DNA from: Dethiothermospora halolimnae
GTDB taxonomy: Bacteria; Bacillota; Clostridia; Tissierellales; VENL01
Direction of reading: 5' to 3'
Length of the DNA stretch: 31,965 nt
Assembly: GCF_037577855.1 (NCBI RefSeq)
Contig: NZ_JBAKFX010000046.1
Span: 1-31,965, forward strand
The notes under the pieces were generated by a model, which was given only the letters and a program-made list of their open reading frames with translations, ran no database searches and was not told the DNA's origin. The position numbers were made by a program, and so were the translations under genes. This document shows, in pieces, positions 23,837 to 31,762 of the stretch; position 1 is the stretch's first letter, and each line of letters opens with the position of its first letter.

Positions 23837-24012
23837 ATTTAGGTCAAATTAAGTTTTTCAATTAAGTCATTGGGTTTATAAATTATTTCCGCTATATCTC
23901 CATCAAAGTTAGTTTCATTTCTTCTATTAAACCATATAGATTTAATCCCTAATTTAACTGCTCCAGATATATCAGTTTCCCATAAATCTCCTATCATAAC
24001 AACATCCGAAAT
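23837..24012 (-). pseudogene. C-terminal remnant of a HAD-family hydrolase
   Basis: The minus-strand frame reads ISDVVMIGDLWETDISGAVK, then LGIKSIWFNRRNET and a C-terminal tail ending NDLIEKLNLT before the stop at 23837-23839. This is the last quarter of a haloacid-dehalogenase phosphatase of the YjjG type, including motif IV (GDLWETD with the metal-binding aspartates) and the following helix and strand. An in-frame TAA at 24013-24015 precedes it, and no N-terminal half, start codon or ribosome binding site exists, so about 170 residues are missing. The break lies next to the terminator of the neighbouring GNAT gene, suggesting a deletion that joined the two. Confidence 0.75.
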
Positions 24013-24014
24013 TT

Positions 24015-24038
24015 AAAAGTGGTACTAAGACCACTTTT
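24015..24038 (-). terminator. Terminator of the GNAT gene at 24046
   Basis: AAAAGTGGT (24015-24023) pairs perfectly with ACCACTTTT (24030-24038). On the minus strand the stem is followed by AAATTT after its own U-rich 3' arm. It lies 8 bases past the GNAT stop. Confidence 0.7.
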
Positions 24039-24045
24039 TTCACCT

Positions 24046-24543
24046 CTATAATTCTTTATGCATAAGAATAGTTCCTTCTATATAGTATGGACCTAATATA
24101 CCACCCTTAAAATTTTTAACTTCTTCAGAACTTTCACCGATTATATTATAATTATTTTTAAGATAAAAGGATTTTGCCCAATGGGCCTTATTATCAGCTA
24201 ATAATACTATATTATTTATCTCATCTTTCCTTACACTCTCTTCTATTGATTTTAAGGTAGTGCTTCCAATCCCCTTACGATAATACTTAGGCAATAAATA
24301 AAGCATTACAATATATACAATATCTTTATCCACCTTCTTGGTAATTAAAAACCCTACTTTTTCTTCTCCATGATTTATTATGTATATGTCATACCCCTCT
24401 GGTAATTGCTTCTCAAATATTTCAGCTTGTTCTTCAAAGAAACCCGGTGAAATTTCATTATATAAAGGTATAGTCTCCCTACATACCTCTGCTATAAAAT
24501 ATCTGTCTTCCTCTACTGCTTTTATAAGTTTAACCTCCACCAT
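24046..24543 (-). CDS. GNAT-family N-acetyltransferase
   Basis: A 165-residue acetyl-CoA-dependent acetyltransferase. Motif A is IVYIVMLYLLPKYYRKGIGS (residues ~76-95), where YRKGIG is the pyrophosphate-binding loop. Motif B is present as NKAHWAKSFYLKNNYNIIGE. The N-terminal part (ETIPLYNEISPGFFEEQAEIF) forms the acceptor side. The acceptor is unknown. It is only distantly similar to the other GNAT in the window (18824-19312), so the two are not a recent duplication. The ATG lies downstream of AAAGGGGGG. The gene ends in its own terminator. Confidence 0.88.
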   Translation of the reverse strand: MVEVKLIKAVEEDRYFIAEVCRETIPLYNEISPGFFEEQAEIFEKQLPEGYDIYIINHGEEKVGFLITKKVDKDIVYIVMLYLLPKYYRKGIGSTTLKSIEESVRKDEINNIVLLADNKAHWAKSFYLKNNYNIIGESSEEVKNFKGGILGPYYIEGTILMHKEL

Positions 24544-24597
24544 ATTATCCCCCCTTTATTTAATCATTTTTCCTTTGGCTATTTCTTACTTCATGCT

Positions 24598-24972
24598 TTA
24601 TAATACATATCTTCCTAAGGTTCTCTGAACCTCATAGACATTTGTATCCCCTTTGAATTGTTTTTGTATCGGCATTTGTGTTCCTGATATCCATATCTTT
24701 AATTCTGCATCTAAGTCAAAGTGTCCAGCAGACTCAACACTAAAATGGGTTATCTTACTATAGGGAATAGAGTGATATTCAACTTTTTTACCTGTTACTC
24801 CCTGCTTATCCATAATTATTAATCTTTTATTTGTAAATATAAATAAGTCCCTTATCAGCTTATATGCCTTTTCTATATTTTCTCCATATATTATTATTTC
24901 CTCAAACTCCTTTTCTATCTTTTCAATGCTTATTTCCGATGCGTTACCTAAAAGTCCATTTAAAAATCCCAT
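24598..24972 (-). CDS. bPH_1 (bacterial pleckstrin-homology-like) protein
   Basis: A 124-residue cytoplasmic protein that matches the bPH_1 family (PF08000) over its whole length. Family hallmarks are GLLGNASEISIEKIEKEFEE (residues 5-24), AYKLIRDLFIFTNKRLIIMD, then KQGVTGKKVEYHSIPYSKIT, GHFDLDAELKIWISG and a short C-terminal helix (VYEVQRTLGRYVL). The fold is PH-like but no ligand has been established for this group. It is a stand-alone protein of usual family length. The ATG follows AAGGAGATG. The flanking genes do not suggest a pathway. Confidence 0.92.
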   Translation of the reverse strand: MGFLNGLLGNASEISIEKIEKEFEEIIIYGENIEKAYKLIRDLFIFTNKRLIIMDKQGVTGKKVEYHSIPYSKITHFSVESAGHFDLDAELKIWISGTQMPIQKQFKGDTNVYEVQRTLGRYVL

Positions 24973-25060
24973 CTTTAATCATCTCCTTATATTTTTATAT
25001 TAATCTATATACTATTAATTCTTCTTTTTTTAATTTTTCCCTTTATAATATTAAAATAAA

Positions 25061-25089
25061 CTGGGGGATTACGAATCCCCCAGCAACTG
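25061..25089 (-). terminator. Dispersed 29-bp terminator-like element, copy 2
   Basis: Perfect stem CTGGGGGATT / AATCCCCCAG around ACG. The minus-strand transcript continues TTTATTTTAAT, so it can end the TIGR03916/TIGR03915 operon transcript. It differs from 8762-8790 by one base, which here makes the stem perfect. Confidence 0.7.
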
Positions 25090-25139
25090 TTTAGTTCGTA
25101 TTATAAATCTTTCAAGTACTGTTTAGTTCATATTATAAA
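25086..25139. repeat. Tandem pair of 22-bp direct repeats
   Basis: ACTGTTTAGTTCGTATTATA... at 25086-25107 is repeated at 25118-25139 with a single A/G change, at a 32-base period. The first unit begins inside the ACTG end of the terminator-like element, so the duplication extends its edge. I saw no function beyond 3'-untranslated sequence. Confidence 0.75.
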
Positions 25140-25158
25140 CCCCCATATTTATGCTATC

Positions 25159-25896
25159 TTATTCTTTTTCAATAAGATAATGCCAATATTTCATAGGCAT
25201 ATTTTGTTTTTGTAATTTGGGATTTATTTTTTCCTTTATAACTATACTTTCAAAGTATTTTTTCCATAACTTTTGATAAATTTCTTCACTTTCACTTAAT
25301 ATAATTTCCCTATCCAATGTTATATCTCTAATAATCCATTTTTCCCTATTATATACCACTCCAATTTTCCTTTTTACATCATGTATAACCCAATTTTGGT
25401 CTGATAACCTATCTACAAAATGGTCAGCTAAAAGACCAATTATATTATAGGTAGGTTCAATTGGAGCATAATAAATATCCCCTTTAAGTTGTCTAAATCG
25501 TGTTAATCCCAGTAGTAGATGTCTTTCCCGATTAATTTTCTTACATATCTTGTGTATCCTCAATACCCTGTCATCGGATAAATAATTGTTTACTTCTTTT
25601 CCAACTTTCCATCCAAATCTCAAATAATCATATATATACTTTCCTCCATTCTCTACTTCTGAAAGAAAAACATAAAACACATTTTTTAAGGCTTGATTAG
25701 ATATTTTACTTTGGATAGATTTATATACTTTTTCAGCTTTATTTTTATCAGTTTTGATATGTACCTCTCCAAGCAATAAATTTTTTTGATAGCTTTTTTC
25801 ACTATGAATTTTTTCAGGAACCTCTCTTCGATAGTATGAATCATAGATTGCAGTCAATAACCCGTCAAAACTACCATCATAAATATATTGTACCAT
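25159..25896 (-). CDS. TIGR03915-family (DUF4130) probable DNA metabolism protein
   Basis: A 245-residue protein that begins VQYIYDGSFDGLLTAIYDSY, the opening signature of the DUF4130/TIGR03915 family, and continues through LRFGWKVGKEVNNYLSDDRV, RERHLLLGLTRFRQLKGDIYYAPIEPTYNI (in part) and VIHDVKRKIGVVYNREKW. The family nearly always accompanies the TIGR03916 radical SAM protein, and in Proteobacteria it is found fused to a UdgX-type uracil-DNA glycosylase domain, which supports a role with DNA. The reaction is unknown. Its ATG overlaps the partner's stop as TAATG, with GGGGGAA upstream, so the two are made together. Confidence 0.92.
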   Translation of the reverse strand: MVQYIYDGSFDGLLTAIYDSYYRREVPEKIHSEKSYQKNLLLGEVHIKTDKNKAEKVYKSIQSKISNQALKNVFYVFLSEVENGGKYIYDYLRFGWKVGKEVNNYLSDDRVLRIHKICKKINRERHLLLGLTRFRQLKGDIYYAPIEPTYNIIGLLADHFVDRLSDQNWVIHDVKRKIGVVYNREKWIIRDITLDREIILSESEEIYQKLWKKYFESIVIKEKINPKLQKQNMPMKYWHYLIEKE

Positions 25897-27209
25897 TAAA
25901 ATTCCCCCGTTACTCTAGTAAATATGTCCTCAGTGGGTAGCAGGTTAGGATAAAGAGAAAACAATGAAAGCTGTTCCCCTCTAGATATATTTTTAGTTTT
26001 TTTACTGCTTTCCATAATTATCTTTTGTTTTATAACTTCTTGGTTTATTTTCTTTTCTCCATAGTATTTTCCCTTACAAGTTATAAAATATTTCGCCCTT
26101 TTCAAAACTATACCCATCTTTTTTAAATCATCATAATCTAAAGAAGTCATACGTCTCGCTGTAATAATTTTTCTTGCAGATTTAACTCCAACTCCTGGTA
26201 TACGGAGAAGCATTTGATAGTCAGCTTTATTTATCTCTATGGGAAATAAATTTAAGTTTCTTATTGCCCAATCACATTTGGGATCTAAATTTATATCAAA
26301 ATTTGGATTTACATCATTTAATAATTCATTTGACTTAAAGCCATAAAATCTTAATAACCAATCGGCTTGATATAGTCTATGTTCCCTTAATAAGGGGGGT
26401 GAGGATATAGCAGGTAAATTACGATGATTAGAAACTGGAACATAGGCAGAATAATATACCCTTTTTAGCTTAAACTTATCATATAATGCCTCGGAAAGAT
26501 TTAATATCTTTAAATCCTGATCTTCTGTGGCTCCTACCATCAATTGGGTACTCTGTCCAGCGGGAACAAAGTTTGGCGCACTTCTATATAACCTTCTCTC
26601 TTCAGATCTCTGGGATATCTTTGATGTTATAAACCCCATTGGTTTTATTATAGATTCTTTTTTCTTTTGGGGTGCTAAAAGCTTAAGTCCATTACTTGAA
26701 GGAAGCTCTATATTCACACTCATCCTATCCACAAGTTTTCCCGCTTCTGAAATAAGATTAAGATCAGCCCCAGGTATTGCCTTAATATGAATATAACCAT
26801 TAAAATTATGTACAGTCCTAAGTTTTTTAACCGTATCAAGTAATAATTCCATAGTATAATTGGGATTTTTATATACTGCTGAACTTAAAAATAATCCTTC
26901 TATATAATTTCTTCTATAAAAATTAATTGTTAAATTAGCAACTTCATCGGGAGTGAATGTAGCCCTAGAAACATCATTTCCCGACCTATTTACACAGTAG
27001 GCACAGTCATATATACAATCATTGGTAAATAATATTTTTAAAAGGGATATACATCTACCATCAGCGGACCAACTATGACAAATACCACTTAGCTGGGTAC
27101 TTCCAACCTTACCTTTTTTACTTTTTCTTGAACTACCACTTGATGAACATGATACATCATACTTAGCAGCATCGGCTAGTATTTTTAATTTATTTAAAAT
27201 ATCCAACAT
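25896..27209 (-). CDS. TIGR03916-family putative DNA modification/repair radical SAM protein
   Basis: A 437-residue radical SAM enzyme. The 4Fe-4S cluster motif is C-x3-C-x2-C at C65, C69 and C72 (CIYDCAYC). The SAM-domain core covers ~60-300. A helix-hairpin-helix DNA-binding motif, LLRIPGVGVKSARKIITARR, lies near residues 332-351. N-terminal extra cysteines (C21, C44, C53) are typical of the family and may bind another cluster or metal. Together with the coupled TIGR03915 protein it is thought to modify or repair DNA, but the reaction is not established. The ATG at 27209 sits six bases from AGGAG, whereas the in-frame TTG two codons earlier overlaps that spacing. Confidence 0.93.
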   Translation of the reverse strand: MLDILNKLKILADAAKYDVSCSSSGSSRKSKKGKVGSTQLSGICHSWSADGRCISLLKILFTNDCIYDCAYCVNRSGNDVSRATFTPDEVANLTINFYRRNYIEGLFLSSAVYKNPNYTMELLLDTVKKLRTVHNFNGYIHIKAIPGADLNLISEAGKLVDRMSVNIELPSSNGLKLLAPQKKKESIIKPMGFITSKISQRSEERRLYRSAPNFVPAGQSTQLMVGATEDQDLKILNLSEALYDKFKLKRVYYSAYVPVSNHRNLPAISSPPLLREHRLYQADWLLRFYGFKSNELLNDVNPNFDINLDPKCDWAIRNLNLFPIEINKADYQMLLRIPGVGVKSARKIITARRMTSLDYDDLKKMGIVLKRAKYFITCKGKYYGEKKINQEVIKQKIIMESSKKTKNISRGEQLSLFSLYPNLLPTEDIFTRVTGEF

Positions 27210-27295
27210 AATCAACTCCTGTTGTATTATGATTCCATTTTACCATATAACTTTTATTTGTACAAACATATGTTCCTTCTTTATGTAAAAAAATA

Positions 27296-27315
27296 GGTAT
27301 AGAAGTTTCTATACC
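27296..27315 (-). terminator. Terminator of the NhaC gene
   Basis: GGTATAGAA pairs with TTCTATACC around a 2-base loop. Read on the minus strand, the stem is followed by TATTTTTTTAC. It lies 20 bases past the NhaC stop codon, a standard intrinsic terminator position. Confidence 0.88.
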
Positions 27316-27334
27316 CATTTACTTTAATTCTTTA

Positions 27335-28633
27335 TTATCTTTTTTTCGCCCTAGGGAATCCTATTAATATAGAAAGTATGGCGAATACCCCTGCAAGTAT
27401 AGGATAATGTAAATACTTCATTATAGCAACGGGAGTTATAGATGCAACCCCTGCTGCAACCAATAACTGAGCACCGTAGGGTACTATGCCTTGACAAGTA
27501 GAAGCAAATATATCTAATAAACTGGCTGTTCTCCTTGGGTCAATGTCATACTCTTCAGAGATATCCTTTGCTAGAGGTCCTGCCATTAATATAGATATGG
27601 TATTGTTTGCTGTACTTAAATCAACTAAACTAACAAGACCAGCTATACCAAATTGGGCTCCTTTTCTAGTTTTTATATTTTTAGTTATCAAGCTTAGTAG
27701 GTAATCAATACCACCATTATATTTTATAAGTTCCACTGTTCCACCTATTATTACTATAGTAATAGATAAGTCCTGTAACTCTCCCATACCTTTTGCTATA
27801 GCCTGAAAAAAACCATATACACCAAAGCTACCATATGCCATTCCAATAATACCTGAGAAAATAATTCCTCCGGCTAGCACTGCCATTACATTTAGGCCTA
27901 ATAAAGCTGCCACTAGAACTCCTATATAGGGTAATATTTTTACTATTTCATATGGATATTCTTTTATTACTGTAGCTTGTCCACTAGGTGTTAATATGGC
28001 TAATATAACAATTGTTATTATTGCCGCTGGAAGTACTATAATAAAATTCATCTTAAACTTATCTGACATTTTACATCCTTGGGTTCTAACAGCTGCTATT
28101 GTGGAATCTGAAATCATTGATAGATTGTCCCCAAACATTCCTCCCCCTACAACAGCTCCCAGTGATAATGGAACTGGTATTCCTGTATTTTGTGAAATTC
28201 CCACTGCAATAGGAGCTAAGGCCACAATAGTTCCCATTGATGTTCCCATTGATAAAGAAATTAAACATCCTATAAAAAATAATCCTACTATCAATAGATT
28301 TTGGGGTAAAAAGGATAGGCCCAGATTTACTGTGGATTCTACCCCTCCCATCTGTCTAGCTACTTCTCCAAATCCACCTGCTAATAGCAAAATCATAATC
28401 ATTAATATAACATTCGTTTCTCCTGCACCTTTACAAAATATTTCTACTTTTTTATCCATACTTTCTTTTCTATTCATCAATAGTGCCGTAGCTGCCGCTA
28501 TTGTAAAGGCTACTATAACTGGCATTTTATAAAAGTCTCCAGTTACAATTCCTGTTCCTATAAAAAGAATCAAAAACACCAATAATGGGAATAGTGCCAA
28601 TGGGTTACCTTTTTTTGTTTTTTTATCTGTCAT
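27335..28633 (-). CDS. NhaC-family Na+/H+ antiporter
   Basis: A 432-residue membrane protein with about eleven hydrophobic segments, matching the NhaC/ion-transporter family that exchanges Na+ for H+ or takes part in amino-acid antiport. Recognisable signatures are the conserved SLSMGTSMGTIVALAPIAVG region (~127-146) and GAVVGGGMFGDNLSMISDST (~158-177, with the Asp of GDN). The second half contains TIVIIGGTVELI and STCQGIVPYGAQLL. The ATG follows GAGGAG. The UroD-like methyltransferase gene lies 43 bases upstream and no terminator separates them, so they are probably one operon; the antiporter may exchange a methylated substrate or its product, an inference from position only. Confidence 0.87.
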   Translation of the reverse strand: MTDKKTKKGNPLALFPLLVFLILFIGTGIVTGDFYKMPVIVAFTIAAATALLMNRKESMDKKVEIFCKGAGETNVILMIMILLLAGGFGEVARQMGGVESTVNLGLSFLPQNLLIVGLFFIGCLISLSMGTSMGTIVALAPIAVGISQNTGIPVPLSLGAVVGGGMFGDNLSMISDSTIAAVRTQGCKMSDKFKMNFIIVLPAAIITIVILAILTPSGQATVIKEYPYEIVKILPYIGVLVAALLGLNVMAVLAGGIIFSGIIGMAYGSFGVYGFFQAIAKGMGELQDLSITIVIIGGTVELIKYNGGIDYLLSLITKNIKTRKGAQFGIAGLVSLVDLSTANNTISILMAGPLAKDISEEYDIDPRRTASLLDIFASTCQGIVPYGAQLLVAAGVASITPVAIMKYLHYPILAGVFAILSILIGFPRAKKR

Positions 28634-28676
28634 TTTATCTCCTCTTTTCTTTAGTTTTTTATTTGATTACTATAAA

Positions 28677-29753
28677 TTATACTAAATTTTTTATATCAAT
28701 AGGATATTTGCCATATATTCTCGCTGCATCCATAAGTGCTACTATTTTATCTGGGTCCGTTCCAATAGGCACATCACATCCAGTACTTAATATATATCCC
28801 TTTGGACTATCATATGCCTTTTTGATACATGCCTTTGCTTCTTTGTATATATCATCTCTCGTCCCCATAAATATTGTATTGACGGGATCAACATTTCCTA
28901 TTAAACAAACCTTATCTCCAAAGGCCTCCTTTAGTTCCCCTATATCATCTATATTATCTAGACTTAAATTTCCTATCCCTATATCAACCATATCCGGCCA
29001 TATCCTTTTAGTTGTACCGCAAATATGTAAAGTAGTTGGACTTCCACATTTTTCTATAATTCTATCCATACATTTTTTAAGATAAGGCTTTGCAAACTCT
29101 CTAAATCTTTTTCCACTAATCATTGTATTAGATGCAACAGGTTCTGCTATACTTGCACTTAAACCTAGTTTACTTACTGCATCTATATATCTTATAACAC
29201 TTTCAGTGGAAATTTCTAAAAGTTCATGGGCCTTTTTAGGATTCTTCCTTAAATCCTTTAGAAAGTTTTCAGTTCCCCTCAAAAAAGCCGCTGTAGTAAA
29301 AGGTCCTCCCATTGAGGTTCCAACACCAACTTCATGACCTAGTTTCTTATTTGTTATCTTAAGTGCTTTTAAAAAATATGCTATTCTTCCATCTTTATAA
29401 GGGTCAATAGGTCTTAGTTTTCCAATCTCTGTATAATCTTTAATGGCTGGTTCACTTATATGGGGAGTATTGTTTTCTGGAAATACTAATTTAGTACCCA
29501 TGGCCTCTGGTATTCCCTGTAATCCCGGCCCAAGGCCTATACTATCCGGTCTAAATTTTTTAAAACTGCCAATGGCTACATCCACTATAGCCTCAACAGA
29601 ATGATTATATTCCCTTATTGTGTGTCCAAATATAGGGGCACAACTCTCTCCCAAAAAAGGTGAACATGGAATTCTGTCTATTTCTTCACCTTTACTAAAA
29701 GCTTCCATCCTCTCCTTTGGTGTCATTTTATCTACTTTATAAATATCATTCAT
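28677..29753 (-). CDS. Uroporphyrinogen decarboxylase-like methyltransferase (MtaA/CmuA type)
   Basis: A 358-residue TIM-barrel protein of the UroD superfamily. It resembles the MtaA/MtbA/CmuA cobamide-dependent methyltransferases: TPKERMEAFSKGEEIDRIPC opens the chain and LHICGTTKRIW carries the H-x-C pair, with STGCDVP giving the second cysteine of the H-x-C...C zinc site. It lacks the Arg/Asp pattern of heme-pathway UroD and no heme genes are near. Such proteins move methyl groups between a corrinoid protein and a thiol acceptor. No corrinoid protein is visible here. An upstream extension of 22 codons exists, but AGGAGG six bases before the ATG at 29753 decides the start. Confidence 0.87.
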   Translation of the reverse strand: MNDIYKVDKMTPKERMEAFSKGEEIDRIPCSPFLGESCAPIFGHTIREYNHSVEAIVDVAIGSFKKFRPDSIGLGPGLQGIPEAMGTKLVFPENNTPHISEPAIKDYTEIGKLRPIDPYKDGRIAYFLKALKITNKKLGHEVGVGTSMGGPFTTAAFLRGTENFLKDLRKNPKKAHELLEISTESVIRYIDAVSKLGLSASIAEPVASNTMISGKRFREFAKPYLKKCMDRIIEKCGSPTTLHICGTTKRIWPDMVDIGIGNLSLDNIDDIGELKEAFGDKVCLIGNVDPVNTIFMGTRDDIYKEAKACIKKAYDSPKGYILSTGCDVPIGTDPDKIVALMDAARIYGKYPIDIKNLV

Positions 29754-29879
29754 TATAAACCTCCTTATATTACTTGCTATCACCAAAAAAATTCTATAAT
29801 AGATTGATGAAGTAAACAAATTGATAATTTTAATACAAAATTTATTGGTTATAGAATTTATTAATACTAAAGCAAATCA

Positions 29880-29903
29880 AAGCCAAAGAAAATTCTTTGG
29901 CTT
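29880..29903 (-). terminator. Probable terminator of the lipoprotein transcript
   Basis: AAGCCAAAGAA (29880-29890) pairs perfectly with TTCTTTGGCTT (29893-29903) around two A residues. On the minus strand a TTGATTTGCTTT tail follows. It lies 101 bases past the lipoprotein stop and separates that unit from the UroD-like gene. Confidence 0.65.
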
Positions 29904-29935
29904 ACTTATCTTTCTTATTTTATGGCTCTAAAAAT

Positions 29936-29955
29936 GGACTAGGCATGCCTAGTCC
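29936..29955. repeat. Perfect 20-bp palindrome of the TGTAGG family
   Basis: GGACTAGGCATGCCTAGTCC is self-complementary. It is flanked on its right by TACAT and by a pyrimidine-rich stretch (CTCCTCTCTCCCTTCTCAAC, 29962-29981). The same arrangement surrounds the hairpins at 20297-20340. The left flank AAAAATGGACTAGG also matches the terminator at 10430. Confidence 0.6.
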
Positions 29956-30004
29956 TACATTATCTCTCCTCTCTCCCTTCTCAACTCTCCTCCGATTTAA
30001 AAGT

Positions 30005-31351
30005 CTATTCCGTCAACCACATATTATACTTATCCTCTAATTTTTGTAACTTTCTACTTAACTCCTCATCAAAGTATTCCTTTTCATCAAATATAATTTT
30101 AACTAGATCTTCTTCTAACATCTCATAAAACTCTACTTTTTTACTATCTTGACTATTATAGACTTTATATTCTCCTTTATTAAATTTGTCTAATATGTAT
30201 TCCTTTAGTTTTATAAATCTATCTTCTATTTTTCTTTCTTTTTCTATCTCTTTTATTTCTTCTTCAATGCCTTTAATGACCGGAAAGTCTTCACCTATTT
30301 CTCTATAGATATTAATTTGTTGTTCCTCTTCTAAAAGTCCATTTATGAACTTATATCCTAGGTCAGTATTTTTCCCGTTTCTATTAACTATAAATCCCCA
30401 TGTATCTATTTGATAGTCATTCCTCATAACATCTGGTAATAAAACTATTCCTTTTGGATTCTCAAAATACATTTCTCTAAATTTTAAACCACTTTCACTC
30501 CCTTTTAAACTTAATAATCTATCATCTATATCGCATATCATAACAGCTTTATTAAATTCTCGTAAATTTTGAACCTCTTCGTCCCTCTTATATTCATAGT
30601 ACTTACTATATTTTTCGTATTTATGCTCCCGTTTTAAATCATAGTTACCTGAGTATATCTGTTTCTTGGCATTATGAATATATGCTTTTATTTCATTTGT
30701 ATTTATTTTTACTTTCTCCATACTTTTATTAAATATTCTTAAATTATTAAGGGGATATTTAACTATATCCAAGTATTCCCTATAACTGAATATTCTTGGT
30801 TGTAGTTCTAACCACTTATTCTTTATATTTATATAATCTTCTTTTGTCCAATTTAACTTAGATTCCTTTACTCTCAAGTCATCTAAATGCTTTTTATTTA
30901 GTGTAATAGGAGTATAATCCATTCCTATGGGAACATAATACATCTTATCATTTTTAAACCCATCATATAATTTTTCTATATTAGGAATATTGTCAGCAAC
31001 TTCTAATGCCACCCCTTGGTCTACATACTTTTTATATGTATTTCTCCATCTTCCAATCAATATTAATGTAGGTCCATCCTCTAAATATAACTTTATGTTT
31101 AGCTTTTTTAAGTATTCTTCATAAGTAGGAGCTTTTATTTTATCAAATTTTACTTTTATATCATTATCAAATTCAAAAGTTTGTTTGTATAAACTTAGAA
31201 CTGAATTAATTCTTTTATCCCTCATTGCTATAGCAATTTCTCTTTTGTTCTCTTTAACCTTTTTATTTAAAGTGTTCTCATTATCCTTACTACATCCAAT
31301 TAAATTTAATATTAGAAATACAGATAGTGTTAACAATAGTTTTTTCTTCAT
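30005..31351 (-). CDS. Lipoprotein resembling an extracellular solute-binding protein
   Basis: A 448-residue lipid-anchored surface protein. The signal peptide MKKKLLLTLSVFLILNLIGC ends in a lipobox LIGC with C20 as the lipid-attached cysteine. The mature part begins with a family-1 solute-binding-like pattern (INSVLSLYKQTFEF...TYEEYLKKLNIKLYLEDGPTLILIG, in part) followed by YYVPIGMDYTPITLNKKHLD. These resemble sugar-binding lipoproteins of ABC importers, but the C-terminal 100 residues are an unusually Lys/Glu-rich helical tail. No transporter genes are adjacent. An ORF extension of nine codons is rejected because GGGAG serves the ATG at 31351. It could instead be an orphan binding or sensing protein. 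Confidence 0.7.
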   Translation of the reverse strand: MKKKLLLTLSVFLILNLIGCSKDNENTLNKKVKENKREIAIAMRDKRINSVLSLYKQTFEFDNDIKVKFDKIKAPTYEEYLKKLNIKLYLEDGPTLILIGRWRNTYKKYVDQGVALEVADNIPNIEKLYDGFKNDKMYYVPIGMDYTPITLNKKHLDDLRVKESKLNWTKEDYINIKNKWLELQPRIFSYREYLDIVKYPLNNLRIFNKSMEKVKINTNEIKAYIHNAKKQIYSGNYDLKREHKYEKYSKYYEYKRDEEVQNLREFNKAVMICDIDDRLLSLKGSESGLKFREMYFENPKGIVLLPDVMRNDYQIDTWGFIVNRNGKNTDLGYKFINGLLEEEQQINIYREIGEDFPVIKGIEEEIKEIEKERKIEDRFIKLKEYILDKFNKGEYKVYNSQDSKKVEFYEMLEEDLVKIIFDEKEYFDEELSRKLQKLEDKYNMWLTE

Positions 31352-31443
31352 TATCTTCTCCCTTCCTAAAATGTGCAATCTATCAATCTAATTCTTTATT
31401 CTAACCAATAATAATTTTACTTTTTAAAACTTATATTAATAAA

Positions 31444-31747
31444 TGGGGAATGCTAGACAATTTATTTATTTTCTTACTTTACGGATATATTATTTAAAAG
31501 TAAATTTACTTTAATCCCAACAGTATAGTTTTGTTTCAGTGCAATCCTCTTCATCGTATGAAGTACAAGTTATTTTATATTTACAAGTTTGTCCACCTTC
31601 AGGTCTTTCCTCATAAAAAACATGTGTAGCAAAAGCCACATTACCAACAACCATTAACATTGTTACAACTGCTAAAAATAAAACTACTACTTTCTTATTC
31701 TTCATTTTACATACCTCTATTTAAATTTATTTTCCTAGCATTCCCCA
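31444..31747. repeat. 13-bp inverted repeats flanking the cysteine-peptide gene
   Basis: TGGGGAATGCTAG at 31444-31456 and its exact reverse complement at 31735-31747 enclose the 64-residue peptide gene with its leader and tail. They could pair in the transcript to form a long-range stem, or be the ends of a small mobile cassette. About one such match might be expected by chance in AT-rich DNA of this size, though these repeats have more G/C than average. Confidence 0.5.
31511..31705 (-). CDS. Secreted four-cysteine peptide
   Basis: A 64-residue precursor. Residues 1-26 form a Sec signal peptide: KNKK, a hydrophobic core VVVLFLAVVTMLMVV and an AFA cleavage site, leaving a mature peptide of about 38 residues. 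This is acidic and contains four cysteines (C41, C47, C55, C62) in a C-x5-C-x7-C-x6-C pattern, consistent with two disulfide bonds. It ends YCWD. I do not recognise a family; it could be a toxin, bacteriocin, signal or small surface protein. A weak GAGGT site precedes the ATG. It lies 57 bases downstream of a TlpA-like thioredoxin gene and 159 bases upstream of the lipoprotein gene, all on the same strand. Confidence 0.7.
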   Translation of the reverse strand: MKNKKVVVLFLAVVTMLMVVGNVAFATHVFYEERPEGGQTCKYKITCTSYDEEDCTETKLYCWD

Positions 31748-31762
31748 CCTAAAAATTATTAC

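Noticed and set aside
8856..24543. Treating the exporters, GNATs and methyltransferases as one mobile resistance island
   Set aside because: No integrase, transposase, attachment sites or shift in base composition was seen. The genes are separated by their own terminators and by housekeeping-type genes.
25086..25139. The two 22-bp direct repeats as a CRISPR array
   Set aside because: Only two units with a 10-base spacer occur, and no cas genes are present.
27996..28532. A 178-codon plus-strand frame within the NhaC gene and a 60-codon minus-strand frame at 28086-28268
   Set aside because: Both are shadows of the NhaC coding sequence, which has clear family motifs in its own frame. Neither has a start site.
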